64,000 bases of DNA from Hymenobacter wooponensis (lineage in GTDB: Bacteria; Bacteroidota; Bacteroidia; Cytophagales; Hymenobacteraceae), in contig NZ_SRKZ01000002.1 of NCBI RefSeq assembly GCF_004745865.1, positions 1 to 64,000 of the forward strand, read 5' to 3'. Shown in pieces: positions 9,341-17,671 of the stretch (position 1 is the first letter of the stretch; every line of letters starts with the position of its first letter). The notes beneath the pieces are model-generated. The model made no database searches and was not told where the DNA came from. It was given only the letters and a program-made list of their open reading frames with translations. A program made the position numbers and the translations under genes.

Positions 9341-11395
9341 ATGACCATCCGAAAATTAGCTGCTGAGCGGCGGCGGCGCGAAGCTGCTGAAGCTGAGGTA
9401 ATCCGACTGCGCGCCCAGCTTGAAGCCGTTTCTACTAGCCTAGCCACGGCACGCATCCCGTCCAATGCCGTCGAGAGCTTAACGGAACTGATCAGCCAAT
9501 TAAAACGCACGGGGCAGCAATTGGAAGATCAGCAAGGCTTAGCGCGTCAGGTTATTGACAACAGCCCCAACCTTATATATGTGGAGGATGAAGCCGGCCG
9601 CTGCGTGCTCACAAACAAGAGCTACCTGCACCTGCAAAACCAGCGTATCGACTTAAATAGGCTGGAAGAAAAACAACCTGGCATTCCTATTAGCCAGCAA
9701 TCTGTGGAGTGGCCTACCGATGCTTCCACTTCGTTTGAGGAGTGTTACCAGCTCAAGGATGGCCAGACAGTATGGTTTTACACCACCAAAAGCCCCCTGG
9801 TGCGTAGCGATGGGTCGCGCTTTCTGCTCACTTACTCCTCTGATATAACAGACCTAAAACGCGCCTATCGTGTAGCAGAAGACTCCGTTCAGGCAAAACA
9901 GAATTTTGTGGCCACCATGAGCCACGAGATTAGAACGCCTTTGCACGGCGTGATGGGCCTTACAGAACTGCTGAAGAAAAGCTCACTCTCAGCCGAGCAG
10001 GATGATTATGTCGAGATGATTCAATCTAGCACGGAAAACCTGCTGGTTATCATTAACGACATTCTCGATTACGCCAAAATCGAGTCCGGGACCATTAACT
10101 TAGAAAGTATCCCCTTCGACATTATGCAGATAGTGCAGGAGGCGGCCCGCTCCCTGAGCTTCAAAATAGCAGAGAAAGGGTTACTACTGCACATTGTTAA
10201 CCTAAACGAGAAATTACCCCAAGCCAAGGGCGACCCTTTCCGGCTGCATCAGGTGTTGGTAAACCTGATCAGTAACGCTATTAAGTTTACTCAGCAAGGC
10301 ATCATTACCATTACAATTGATGGCCGCGCGGCAGAGGATGGCACGTTGCCCGTTACCTTTAGTGTAGCCGATACCGGTATTGGTATCAGTGCTGACAACC
10401 TGCACCTGATCTTTAATAGCTTCCAGCAAGCTAATAGCAGCATCCCCCGTCTGTACGGGGGTACTGGCTTAGGTCTTACTATCTGCAAGAATATTGTGGA
10501 GTTGCAAGGTGGCCAGATTGGAGTGCGAAGTGAGCTAGGCCAGGGTAGCTGCTTTTACTTCACGGTACCCTATAAGGTAAGCGACGAGCCTATTCAGAAG
10601 GAGGCTTCGATAACCCAGCCCCTCGACCTGCTGGAAGACCTCTCAATTCTGCTGGCTGAAGACAACTCCGTTAACCAGCTTATTGCTGTGGCCATGCTAG
10701 GCCAGTGGCAAGTGCGGGTAGACCTAGCCCAGAACGGCGAGGAAGCTATCAACAAAGCGAAGCTGCGGAAGTATGACCTCATTCTGATGGATGTGCAAAT
10801 GCCTCAACTTGATGGCCTAGCTGCTACTGCCTGGCTGCGGAAAGAAGCTAACCCCAACCAGCAGACCGCAATTATTGCGCTAACGGCCGATGCTATTCGC
10901 ATCAGTGAAGACTCGTATGAGCAGCTCGGCTTCACTGATTTTCTCACTAAGCCTTACTCCGAGACGGAGCTTTACAACCTTTTGGCACAAGTGAGCCAGC
11001 GGCAGCAGATCCCGTTGCCGCCCGCGCCGCCCGTACCGCCCCACGACCCCAACCTGCGCTACGACTTCTATATGCTAGGTAAGTTGGCCACTAATAAGGA
11101 GTTCATCCGAAAAATGCTGGAGTTGTTTATTCAGCGCGTTCCTGGTCAGGTTGAAACCTTGCAGCAAGCCATAGAGCAAGAGAACTGGGAGGATGTAGCC
11201 CGTGAGGCACATACGTTGAAGTCTACGTTTGGCAGCCTGAACATTCAGCCAGAAACAAGTCATTTGAAGCGTCTTGAAGAGTTAGCCGCTCTGCAAGCCC
11301 CTAAACATGAGCTACAACCCTTGAGTAGCGCAGTTTCCAAGGCTACCCAGCAGTTTGTAGATCTGTTCGCGCAAGAGTTGGCTCAGTTGTCTTAA
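9341..11395 (+). CDS. Hybrid sensor histidine kinase (PAS-HisKA-HATPase-REC-HPt)
   Basis: 684 residues from the ATG at 9341. A TTG 21 bases upstream is in frame but less likely. Order: an N-terminal coiled coil (~5-65), a PAS domain (~65-175), HisKA with MSHEIRTPLHG (phospho-accepting His about residue 195), HATPase with NLISNAIKFT, DTGIGI and GGTGLGL, a receiver with LILMDVQMP (Asp about 484), and a C-terminal HPt with AREAHTLKS (His about 624). There is no transmembrane segment or signal peptide, so sensing is probably cytoplasmic through PAS. The phosphorelay is complete within one chain up to HPt, which needs an outside receiver. The stand-alone receiver encoded 540 bp downstream is the obvious candidate partner. 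Confidence 0.92.
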   Translation: MTIRKLAAERRRREAAEAEVIRLRAQLEAVSTSLATARIPSNAVESLTELISQLKRTGQQLEDQQGLARQVIDNSPNLIYVEDEAGRCVLTNKSYLHLQNQRIDLNRLEEKQPGIPISQQSVEWPTDASTSFEECYQLKDGQTVWFYTTKSPLVRSDGSRFLLTYSSDITDLKRAYRVAEDSVQAKQNFVATMSHEIRTPLHGVMGLTELLKKSSLSAEQDDYVEMIQSSTENLLVIINDILDYAKIESGTINLESIPFDIMQIVQEAARSLSFKIAEKGLLLHIVNLNEKLPQAKGDPFRLHQVLVNLISNAIKFTQQGIITITIDGRAAEDGTLPVTFSVADTGIGISADNLHLIFNSFQQANSSIPRLYGGTGLGLTICKNIVELQGGQIGVRSELGQGSCFYFTVPYKVSDEPIQKEASITQPLDLLEDLSILLAEDNSVNQLIAVAMLGQWQVRVDLAQNGEEAINKAKLRKYDLILMDVQMPQLDGLAATAWLRKEANPNQQTAIIALTADAIRISEDSYEQLGFTDFLTKPYSETELYNLLAQVSQRQQIPLPPAPPVPPHDPNLRYDFYMLGKLATNKEFIRKMLELFIQRVPGQVETLQQAIEQENWEDVAREAHTLKSTFGSLNIQPETSHLKRLEELAALQAPKHELQPLSSAVSKATQQFVDLFAQELAQLS

Positions 11396-11490
11396 TCTTA
11401 TATTAAAGTTAAGCCACTGTTAGCAGGAACAGCCTTGGTATAGCAATGGTCAATTGATCTATCTCGTACTTAGAGAAGATGTTAGCCCAT

Positions 11491-11506
11491 TTGCAATCGA
11501 TTGCAA
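11491..11506. promoter_or_regulatory. 16-bp perfect palindrome, possible operator
   Basis: The sequence TTGCAATCGATTGCAA is its own reverse complement with no spacer. It has no T-run and no long stem, so it is not a terminator. It lies in the AT-rich gap 96 bases past the kinase stop. It resembles a dimeric-regulator site. No regulator is identified. Confidence 0.4.
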
Positions 11507-11853
11507 CTACTTATTTTAGTTATATTAATTGATAATATCAGACTTTTCAAGCGGTGTACAACACGCCCATTCAAATACAAATAAATCCGTATAAATAACA
11601 AAAAATCAGCCTTTTGGGGGTTTTAAGCCAACTTTTGATACAAAAATCACCAAAATGTATAACCCTGAAGATAGACCTCCGTATCAGGTCTGTATTTTCA
11701 AAATTATAAATCTCTTATAAACGGTTTTTGGCACGCAAATAGCCTTATATTTATCCCAGATTGTTTTTTTACGGTAAAACGCAAGCTCCACCGTAAAAGA
11801 AATATATTTGGATAATTGGTATTAAGCGGCTACTTTTATAATTATTACCACAT

Positions 11854-11861
11854 TATATTTG
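11854..11861 (+). promoter_or_regulatory. Promoter -7 element (TATATTTG) for the receiver/EPS genes
   Basis: An exact match to the Bacteroidota TAnnTTTG element. No clear TTG is found 17-23 bases upstream, although a T-run is there. Transcription would start near 11868, giving a leader of about 70 bases with a hairpin. Confidence 0.6.
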
Positions 11862-11871
11862 CTCTGTCCTG

Positions 11872-11923
11872 GTAAAGCAGGATGAGCTATACGTTATAGT
11901 GCTCTTTTTACTGCCTGCTTTAC
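11872..11923 (+). promoter_or_regulatory. Nested hairpin in the 5' leader of the receiver gene
   Basis: Outer arms 11872-11881 and 11914-11923 are 10-bp exact complements. Inside lies a smaller stem (CTATA-CGT-TATAG). The structure ends 12 bases before the ATG at 11936, so it could influence translation or early termination. It matches no riboswitch class I recognise. Confidence 0.45.
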
Positions 11924-11935
11924 ACTCCTACTCAT

Positions 11936-12313
11936 ATGAGAAAGACTCTACTAATAGTTGACGATGAGCCGTCGATATGCTTGATTCTGGAGCACTACTT
12001 CAACTTTGATTATCAGGTAGTACTGAAGTCAAATGGCTCGGAAGCAATGACTTGGCTTGAAGAGGGCAACACACCCGATGCCATTGTAGCTGACTATTCG
12101 ATGCCCGTTATGGATGGGCTTGACTTCATTAAGCGCGTACGAGCTCATCACTCTCACCGCTACACTCCTTTAGTGATGCTGTCTGGCAAGGATGAAACCA
12201 GCAATAAAATCAAGTGCCTTAAGCAAGGTGCTGATGACTACGTTGTGAAGCCATTTAACCCAGAAGAACTCGATTTGCGAGTAAAAAAGCTGCTCGATAG
12301 AGTTCGGGCCTGA
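11936..12313 (+). CDS. Stand-alone response-regulator receiver protein
   Basis: 125 residues, a single REC domain. Acidic pair D9/D10, phospho-acceptor D53 (VADYSMPVMDG), Ser83 in the switch position (MLSGKDE) and K105 in VVKPFNPEE. There is no output domain, so it must act through protein contacts or pass phosphate onward. It lies 83 bases before the priming sugar transferase in the same direction and probably shares its transcript. With the upstream HPt-bearing hybrid kinase it could form a His-Asp-His-Asp relay. The pairing is inferred from position only. Confidence 0.9.
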   Translation: MRKTLLIVDDEPSICLILEHYFNFDYQVVLKSNGSEAMTWLEEGNTPDAIVADYSMPVMDGLDFIKRVRAHHSHRYTPLVMLSGKDETSNKIKCLKQGADDYVVKPFNPEELDLRVKKLLDRVRA

Positions 12314-12396
12314 CTTTTGCTAAGAAATATCTGCACTATTCTGCTCCCACCCGTTCCCATCTCCCTGAGCCGTGCAACACACAAAATTCAGAGCTT

Positions 12397-13314
12397 ATGA
12401 ATGCCACTATCACCAACCTGTTGTTTCAAGAAACAACCAAGGATAGGTCTCGGCCCCAGACACCTGCATCAACTAACGACGCTAATGCCGCTGGTCCCTC
12501 TTCTCCAGTAGAGCCCCCGAAAGCGAAGTCAAACTCTACGCAGCATCCGCCGCAGGTGCGCTTCCTATTAGGTAAGAGAATTTTCGACGTGGTCTTCGCT
12601 ACCCTGGCGTTGATTTGCTTATCGCCTCTTTTCCTGATAGTTGCTATTCTTATTAAGCTAGAGTCGAAGGGGCCCGTGTTTTACTACTCTTACCGGGTGG
12701 GCATGGGCTATAAAATCTTTAAGTTCTGGAAGTTTCGCTCTATGCGCCCAGATGCGGATAAACTCCTGGCATCAATGAAGGGGCTCAACCAATACCAGGC
12801 CGCAGCCGAGCAGGAAGCTACCTATATCTCTCCGCTCTGCCCCAAGTGCCGCACCCAAGGCATGTCGTGCCGGCAGCAACTAATTGATAGCAAGGGCGAA
12901 GTAATCTGCGAAAGCCAGCACCAGCTTGCTAAAAAGCTAGAAGCTGAATCGGCCTTCGTGAAGATTGCCAATGACCCTCGTGTAACCCGCATAGGCCAGT
13001 TCATTCGGAACACCAGCATCGATGAACTGCCACAGCTCTTCAACGTACTCCGCGGCGATATGTCTATTGTAGGCAACCGCCCTTTGCCCCTGTATGAGGC
13101 TGAAAAAATCACAACGGATGAGTTTGCGGCCCGCTTTATGGCGCCCGCTGGTATCACGGGCCTCTGGCAGGTGAGCAAGCGTGGCAGCAAGAGTATGTCG
13201 GCCGAAGAGCGTAAGCTATTAGATGTTGAATATGCTAAAAGCTACTCTTTAGTAAAGGATCTACAAATTGTCTGCAAGACAATCCCGGCTCTGTTCCAGA
13301 AAGAAAACGTGTAA
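12397..13314 (+). CDS. Polyprenyl-phosphate sugar-phosphate transferase with Cys-rich insert (EPS priming)
   Basis: 305 residues. Residues 1-55 are polar and probably disordered. A single hydrophobic re-entrant segment follows (about 62-88, KRIFDVVFATLALI). The catalytic domain of the bacterial sugar transferase family has FKFWKFRSM, the Asp-Glu dyad D209-E210 in IDELPQLFNVL, and the MSIVGNRPLP signature. It is a small monotopic type (PglC/WbaP C-domain-like) that would transfer a sugar-1-phosphate onto undecaprenyl phosphate to start EPS units. Odd: an insert after the RSMRPDAD region carries C148-x2-C151-x6-C158-x12-C171, a zinc-ribbon-like spacing. Its stop codon overlaps the next start by one base (TAATG), so the two are translationally coupled. 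Confidence 0.88.
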   Translation: MNATITNLLFQETTKDRSRPQTPASTNDANAAGPSSPVEPPKAKSNSTQHPPQVRFLLGKRIFDVVFATLALICLSPLFLIVAILIKLESKGPVFYYSYRVGMGYKIFKFWKFRSMRPDADKLLASMKGLNQYQAAAEQEATYISPLCPKCRTQGMSCRQQLIDSKGEVICESQHQLAKKLEAESAFVKIANDPRVTRIGQFIRNTSIDELPQLFNVLRGDMSIVGNRPLPLYEAEKITTDEFAARFMAPAGITGLWQVSKRGSKSMSAEERKLLDVEYAKSYSLVKDLQIVCKTIPALFQKENV

Positions 13315-14054
13315 TGAAAAAGTTATTGGGCGGCCTTTTACTGGCTCTACACACTACACTAGCCTTAGGCCAAGCCAAAACTACGTCAAACGAAAGCTGG
13401 CAAAGTACCTTCTTTGACACTCCTAACACGGCAATTCCTCTGCTGATAACTGCCGCTGTTAAGCACTCATCGCAACTGAAGTCCATGGAAATTGAGAAAT
13501 CAATTAGCCAACAGGATATTAAGCTTGCGAAGAAGAACATTTTGGAAAGTGTAGCTCTAGGCGGAAGCTATACTTATGGCAACTTGGCTAGTATTACCAC
13601 CGCCGACATTGACAATCCGAATCAGTTCAGAACTACGAGTGCCCCCCGCTACAATACTGGCGTTAGTGTGGGGTTGCCGCTCGGCCAGCTTACAAACCGC
13701 GGCAACCGGATTAAAAAAGAGGAGCTGAACTTCCAGCGCATGGAAGCCTTGCGCCAAGAGCAAGAAAATGTACTTCGCCGAGAAGTAATTCAGTTGTACC
13801 AAAATGTATTGCTAGCCCGCAAAACCCTGGCTTTACGGCAAGAAGCTTTAGTAACGGTACAGACGAATTATCAACTCGCTGAAAAGCAGTTTCGCCAAGG
13901 GCAGATTACTCTTCCCGCTCTGTCAGCCGTCAGTAATCAGCTCACAGAGCTGTCCGTTTCACAGGAAACTGCTCGTACCCAATACGATACAGCCTTCATG
14001 ATCCTGGAGGAAATGGTAGGTACTAAGATCTCCTCCTTAATGACCTCTCGATGA
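13314..14054 (+). CDS. Half-length TolC-like outer-membrane efflux protein
   Basis: 246 residues with a signal peptide (~1-20, ends LALGQA). The body matches a single outer-membrane efflux protein repeat: a helix (IPLLITAAVKHSSQLKSMEIE), a beta-hairpin part (GVSVGLPLG), then long amphipathic helices (QENVLRREVIQLYQNVLLARK, LAEKQFRQGQITLPALS). TolC family members usually hold two such repeats in 430-500 residues; only one is present here and the frame is clean, with no sign of frameshift. It overlaps both neighbours (TAATG with the sugar transferase, ATGA with the co-polymerase), so it belongs to the EPS machinery. It occupies the place where a Wza/OPX export protein would be expected. A channel role is inferred. 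Confidence 0.8.
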   Translation: MKKLLGGLLLALHTTLALGQAKTTSNESWQSTFFDTPNTAIPLLITAAVKHSSQLKSMEIEKSISQQDIKLAKKNILESVALGGSYTYGNLASITTADIDNPNQFRTTSAPRYNTGVSVGLPLGQLTNRGNRIKKEELNFQRMEALRQEQENVLRREVIQLYQNVLLARKTLALRQEALVTVQTNYQLAEKQFRQGQITLPALSAVSNQLTELSVSQETARTQYDTAFMILEEMVGTKISSLMTSR

Positions 14055-16180
14055 ACCTTTCTGACTTGCTCCGCTTGCTGGCGCGGAAATGGCCACTACT
14101 AGTACTGGTGCCCCTGGCACTTAGTGCCTCAACGTATTTTTTTGCGCGGAAGCTGCCTAAAGTATATGCTTCAGATACCACCATTTATACGGGTATCGCC
14201 TCGGGTTACTCACTTACTGGCAATGCTGAAGCTGATTATAACAAGACGAGCAACGCGTTTGACAACCTGGTTAACCTAATTACATCGCGCTCTACTAAAG
14301 AGGAGGTGGTGTATCAGCTGCTGGCTATTCATATCTGGCAAGCCAGCCAGCAACCGTCGTTGCTGAGTGTAGCGCCGTATGATGCCTTACGGGAAAGTGT
14401 TCCGACCAAACTGCGTCAGGAGCTAACTGGCCCAACCAAGGAGGCCACTCTGGAAAATGTGCGGCGCTATGCCCAGGCGAACAATACCAACGCGCTGTAT
14501 AAGCTGGTAAACTCCACCAACGGTACCTACTCTATTGATGCGTTAACTCAGCTGACCGCTGCCCGCATTGGGAGCAGCGACCTGATTAAGCTGCAGTTTG
14601 AGAGCTACAATCCTGAACTGTGCCGCACTACGTTGGCTCTGGTAACTAACGTATTTCTGGAGCAGTCTAAGAATCTGCGGGAAGGCCAAACTTCTTCCGT
14701 TATCGCGTATTACGAGGAGGAGCTAAAGCAGGCGAAAGCCCGCCTGGCGAAAGCCGAAGGCGAAAACCTATCCTTTAACCGCGACAATAACATTATCAAT
14801 TACGAGGAGCAGTCAAAGAACATTGCCACAGAGAAAGAAGCTCTGGCCACTGAACTCTCGCAGGTAAGCCAGCAGTACGCTGGAGCACAAGCTGCTTTGC
14901 GTGCCATCAACACGAAGCTGGGCGGCCGCCAAGTGGCCTTAGTGTCTGGCAATGGAGACGTGATTAAGCAGCGGCAAAAGCTTGCTCGCCTAAATGCGGC
15001 CATTGCCGATCAGCAACTTTACAGCCAACAGCAGGAGCCTGGCTCGGCAGCAAAAGTAAAGCAGCTGCAGGCTGAAGCCGATAAAACTGCCCAAGCTATT
15101 CAGGCTAACGTAGACAACTACTACGCCCACAGCAACTCAACGGAGGGAGTCCCGAACCAGGATCTGCTTTCTGAATGGGTACAGGATATGGTGCAGGTAG
15201 AATCTAGCCGCGCTAAACTGGAGGTAATGAACCGCCGCAAGCAGGAGTTTGAACGTGAATACCAGCGTATGGCTCCCCTAGGGGCTACGCTTAAGCGTAT
15301 TGGCCGCGAGATTGAACTGGCGGAGCAGAATTACCTGACGGTCCTAAACAGCTTAAATGCCAGCAAAGCCTCGCAGCAGAACACCCAGCTCACGGCCAAC
15401 CTGAAAATTATTGACCCACCAAACCTGCCTGCTCGTCCTAAGACCAGCAAGCTCATGCTGCTCGTGTTGCTGAGCGGAGTGGGTGGTTTCGTATTCGTTA
15501 CTGGCCTAGTGATTGGCCTAGGAATGCTGGATAAGTCGCTGAAGAACCCAACGGTTGCAGCACGCCGGATAGGCTTGCCCGTTGCCGGTATGATGCTGGA
15601 TACGCACGCTGCTCCCAAGCTCCTACAAGCCTCGCAGCAGCGCAGCCTCGACCAGCTGGTTCGGCACATCCTGCTGAAGGCGAACTCCAATCCGGTTACT
15701 TCTCCTTTCGTAGTGGGAGTATTCAGTGTGCAGCGCCAGGAAGGTAAAACAACCTTGTGCCAGGCCTTGGCGCAGCGGTGCCACGAGATGGGGATTCAAA
15801 CGCTAGCCCTCTACCCCGATGGCAACGACAATGACGAAACCCTAGAGGCTCCTACCCTCTTCTACCCCTCGGAAGCGGCGGCCGTTCAGGGTTGGCCCCT
15901 TGACCAACTGATTCAGCATGCTGTACCTAAGCGCATGACTGAGCTGAGTGCCCCCAATGTGCAGGTAGTACTTATTGAGTTTCCTGCCCTGCGCGAAGAA
16001 GCATTGCCAGTAGGCGTATTGCGTCAGCTTAACCTTGTTTTCCTGACGGTACCTGCTACCCGCGCTTGGCGCATGACCGACCACGAAACGGTGGAGCGCC
16101 TGCGGGCCTCTACTACCGCCCCAGTTGAAGTTGTACTGTCAGGGGTAGCCTTGCACGATGGCGAAGAAGCGCTGAGCTAA
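14051..16180 (+). CDS. Wzz/Wzc-like polysaccharide co-polymerase with degenerate kinase-like domain
   Basis: 709 residues. Transmembrane helix 1 about 14-32, a periplasmic region with long coiled coil (about 215-440, rich in Lys/Glu/Gln/Ala), helix 2 about 466-492 after a Pro-rich stretch (PPNLPARPKTSK), then a cytoplasmic domain. This end domain resembles bacterial tyrosine kinases: a Walker A-like RQEGKTTLCQAL near 560, and a VVLIEFPAL strand where an LID-type Walker A' is expected, with Glu replacing Asp. The Tyr cluster typical of the C-terminal tail is absent. It probably sets chain length and couples polymerisation to export. Kinase activity is doubtful. Its start overlaps the TolC-like gene by ATGA. 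Confidence 0.85.
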   Translation: MNLSDLLRLLARKWPLLVLVPLALSASTYFFARKLPKVYASDTTIYTGIASGYSLTGNAEADYNKTSNAFDNLVNLITSRSTKEEVVYQLLAIHIWQASQQPSLLSVAPYDALRESVPTKLRQELTGPTKEATLENVRRYAQANNTNALYKLVNSTNGTYSIDALTQLTAARIGSSDLIKLQFESYNPELCRTTLALVTNVFLEQSKNLREGQTSSVIAYYEEELKQAKARLAKAEGENLSFNRDNNIINYEEQSKNIATEKEALATELSQVSQQYAGAQAALRAINTKLGGRQVALVSGNGDVIKQRQKLARLNAAIADQQLYSQQQEPGSAAKVKQLQAEADKTAQAIQANVDNYYAHSNSTEGVPNQDLLSEWVQDMVQVESSRAKLEVMNRRKQEFEREYQRMAPLGATLKRIGREIELAEQNYLTVLNSLNASKASQQNTQLTANLKIIDPPNLPARPKTSKLMLLVLLSGVGGFVFVTGLVIGLGMLDKSLKNPTVAARRIGLPVAGMMLDTHAAPKLLQASQQRSLDQLVRHILLKANSNPVTSPFVVGVFSVQRQEGKTTLCQALAQRCHEMGIQTLALYPDGNDNDETLEAPTLFYPSEAAAVQGWPLDQLIQHAVPKRMTELSAPNVQVVLIEFPALREEALPVGVLRQLNLVFLTVPATRAWRMTDHETVERLRASTTAPVEVVLSGVALHDGEEALS

Positions 16181-16219
16181 CGCGGCGCTTCCCTCCTAAC
16201 CGCACTGTTGCCTGCGTTT

Positions 16220-17671
16220 ATGAAAATCACCCCCTCTTTTTCTCAAAACCTACTGAACTCGCGCTGGCTCTTACCGGCGGCGGTGCTGGGAGCATTGGGA
16301 GCAGGTTGGCTGGCTGGCATAGCGGGCCCGGTGATACCGGGTGTGCTTTTAGGGCTGCCGCTGCTGGTCTTTTTCTTGTACTTGGTTTTCCATAGCCCTC
16401 GTACGGGCATGGTGGCCTACATTCTGTACTGCTTCCTTCTGGGCTTTGTTGGGCGCCATTTGGCTACCGGCATTCCGTTGGGGCTTGGGATGGATGGGGT
16501 ACTGCTACTCACGTGGCTGGCCGTACTTCTCCGCCCAGAAGAAGTACAGTGGCAGCGCATCCAGAACGACATTTGCCTGCTGGCGCTACTTTGGTTTATC
16601 ATCAACGTATTTCAGCTAGCTAATCCATCCGGGGCAAACGTCACGGGTTGGTTCTATGAAATGCGCAGCCTTACCCTCTATTGGGTGCTGGCTGTACCGC
16701 TGGGCTTCCTCGTGTTCAATACCCAGCGCGACTTACGCTTGTTCCTTATTCTGATCATTGGGCTCTCCGTGCTAGGAGCGCTTTATGGCATGAAGCAGAA
16801 GTTCATCGGCCTAGATGCTGCCGAGCAACACTGGCTAGACTCGGGGCAGGCGCGTACGCACCTTATCTGGGGCAAGCTGCGGGTATTTTCTTACTATAGT
16901 GAGGCCGCTCAGTTTGGTGCTTCGCAGGCTGAGATTGGCCTTATTTGTCTGGTACTGGCTCTAGGCCCTTTCACCTGGTGGAAGCGGGTTTTGTTTGCGG
17001 TAGCAAGTGGCCTACTGTTTTATGGCATGCTCATATCGGGTACCCGAGGAGCTCTTTTTGTGGTAGCTACTGGTCTCTTTGTCTATCTAGCTCTCAGCAA
17101 GCAAATCAAAATTCTAATTCTGGGATGCTTGGTTGCTGGGGCCGCTTTTGGGGCACTAAAATTCACCAGTATCGGCAGCGGCAATGCCGACATTGTTCGT
17201 CTGCGGTCTTCGCTCGACCCTGAGGATGCTTCTTTTCAGTTGCGCCTTTCCAATCAGATGAAATTGCGTAAATTCCTAGAGGACAAACCCTTTGGCGAAG
17301 GAGTAGGCACAATTGGCCGCTGGGGCCACGAGTTCAACCCTAACAAATACATTTCTACCATTGAGCCAGATAGTCTCTATGTGAAGATCTGGGCAGAGTA
17401 TGGGATTGTGGGCTTCATCATCTGGTTTGGCATGATGGTCTACATCCTGGGGAAGTGCTGCGGCATCGTTTGGCGCATCCGCGACCCCATACTCCGCCAA
17501 AAGCTGCTGGCCCTGACGGCAGGCTACAGCGGCATTCTGGTAGCTAGCTACGGCAACGAGGTTATGAACCAGATACCGTCGGCAATGATCATTTACCTGT
17601 CCTGGGTTTTCGTTTTTCTGGGCCCTGAGCTCGACACCCCTCCTTCTACTGCAGTAGTTAAGCATGTCTAG
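16220..17671 (+). CDS. O-antigen ligase/Wzy-like EPS polymerase
   Basis: 483 residues from the ATG at 16220 (an in-frame TTG at 16208 is less likely). About eleven hydrophobic segments are spread across the whole length. A polar periplasmic loop at about 330-385 carries the features of the O-antigen ligase/polymerase family (LRLSNQMKLRKFLEDKPFGEG, then GHEFNP). It starts 39 bases after the co-polymerase and overlaps the next gene by 8 bases. Polymerase (Wzy) rather than ligase is favoured by its place between co-polymerase and glycosyltransferases in a Wzx/Wzy-type locus. Sequence alone does not separate the two. Confidence 0.8.
   Translation: MKITPSFSQNLLNSRWLLPAAVLGALGAGWLAGIAGPVIPGVLLGLPLLVFFLYLVFHSPRTGMVAYILYCFLLGFVGRHLATGIPLGLGMDGVLLLTWLAVLLRPEEVQWQRIQNDICLLALLWFIINVFQLANPSGANVTGWFYEMRSLTLYWVLAVPLGFLVFNTQRDLRLFLILIIGLSVLGALYGMKQKFIGLDAAEQHWLDSGQARTHLIWGKLRVFSYYSEAAQFGASQAEIGLICLVLALGPFTWWKRVLFAVASGLLFYGMLISGTRGALFVVATGLFVYLALSKQIKILILGCLVAGAAFGALKFTSIGSGNADIVRLRSSLDPEDASFQLRLSNQMKLRKFLEDKPFGEGVGTIGRWGHEFNPNKYISTIEPDSLYVKIWAEYGIVGFIIWFGMMVYILGKCCGIVWRIRDPILRQKLLALTAGYSGILVASYGNEVMNQIPSAMIIYLSWVFVFLGPELDTPPSTAVVKHV

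Larger units (their letters stand above)
11396..11935. other. 540-bp AT-rich regulatory gap ahead of the EPS locus
   Basis: No gene is visible. The stretch is markedly richer in A and T than its surroundings. It holds a 16-bp perfect palindrome (11491-11506), a perfect -7 promoter element (11854-11861) and a nested leader hairpin (11872-11923), described separately. It contains no GGCCTAG-type site. I infer that it is the control region for the receiver gene and probably for the EPS genes behind it. Confidence 0.6.

Noticed and set aside
13314..14054. Frameshifted full-length TolC
   Set aside because: The frame is closed precisely by start and stop overlaps with both neighbours, and no second efflux repeat is found in other frames nearby.
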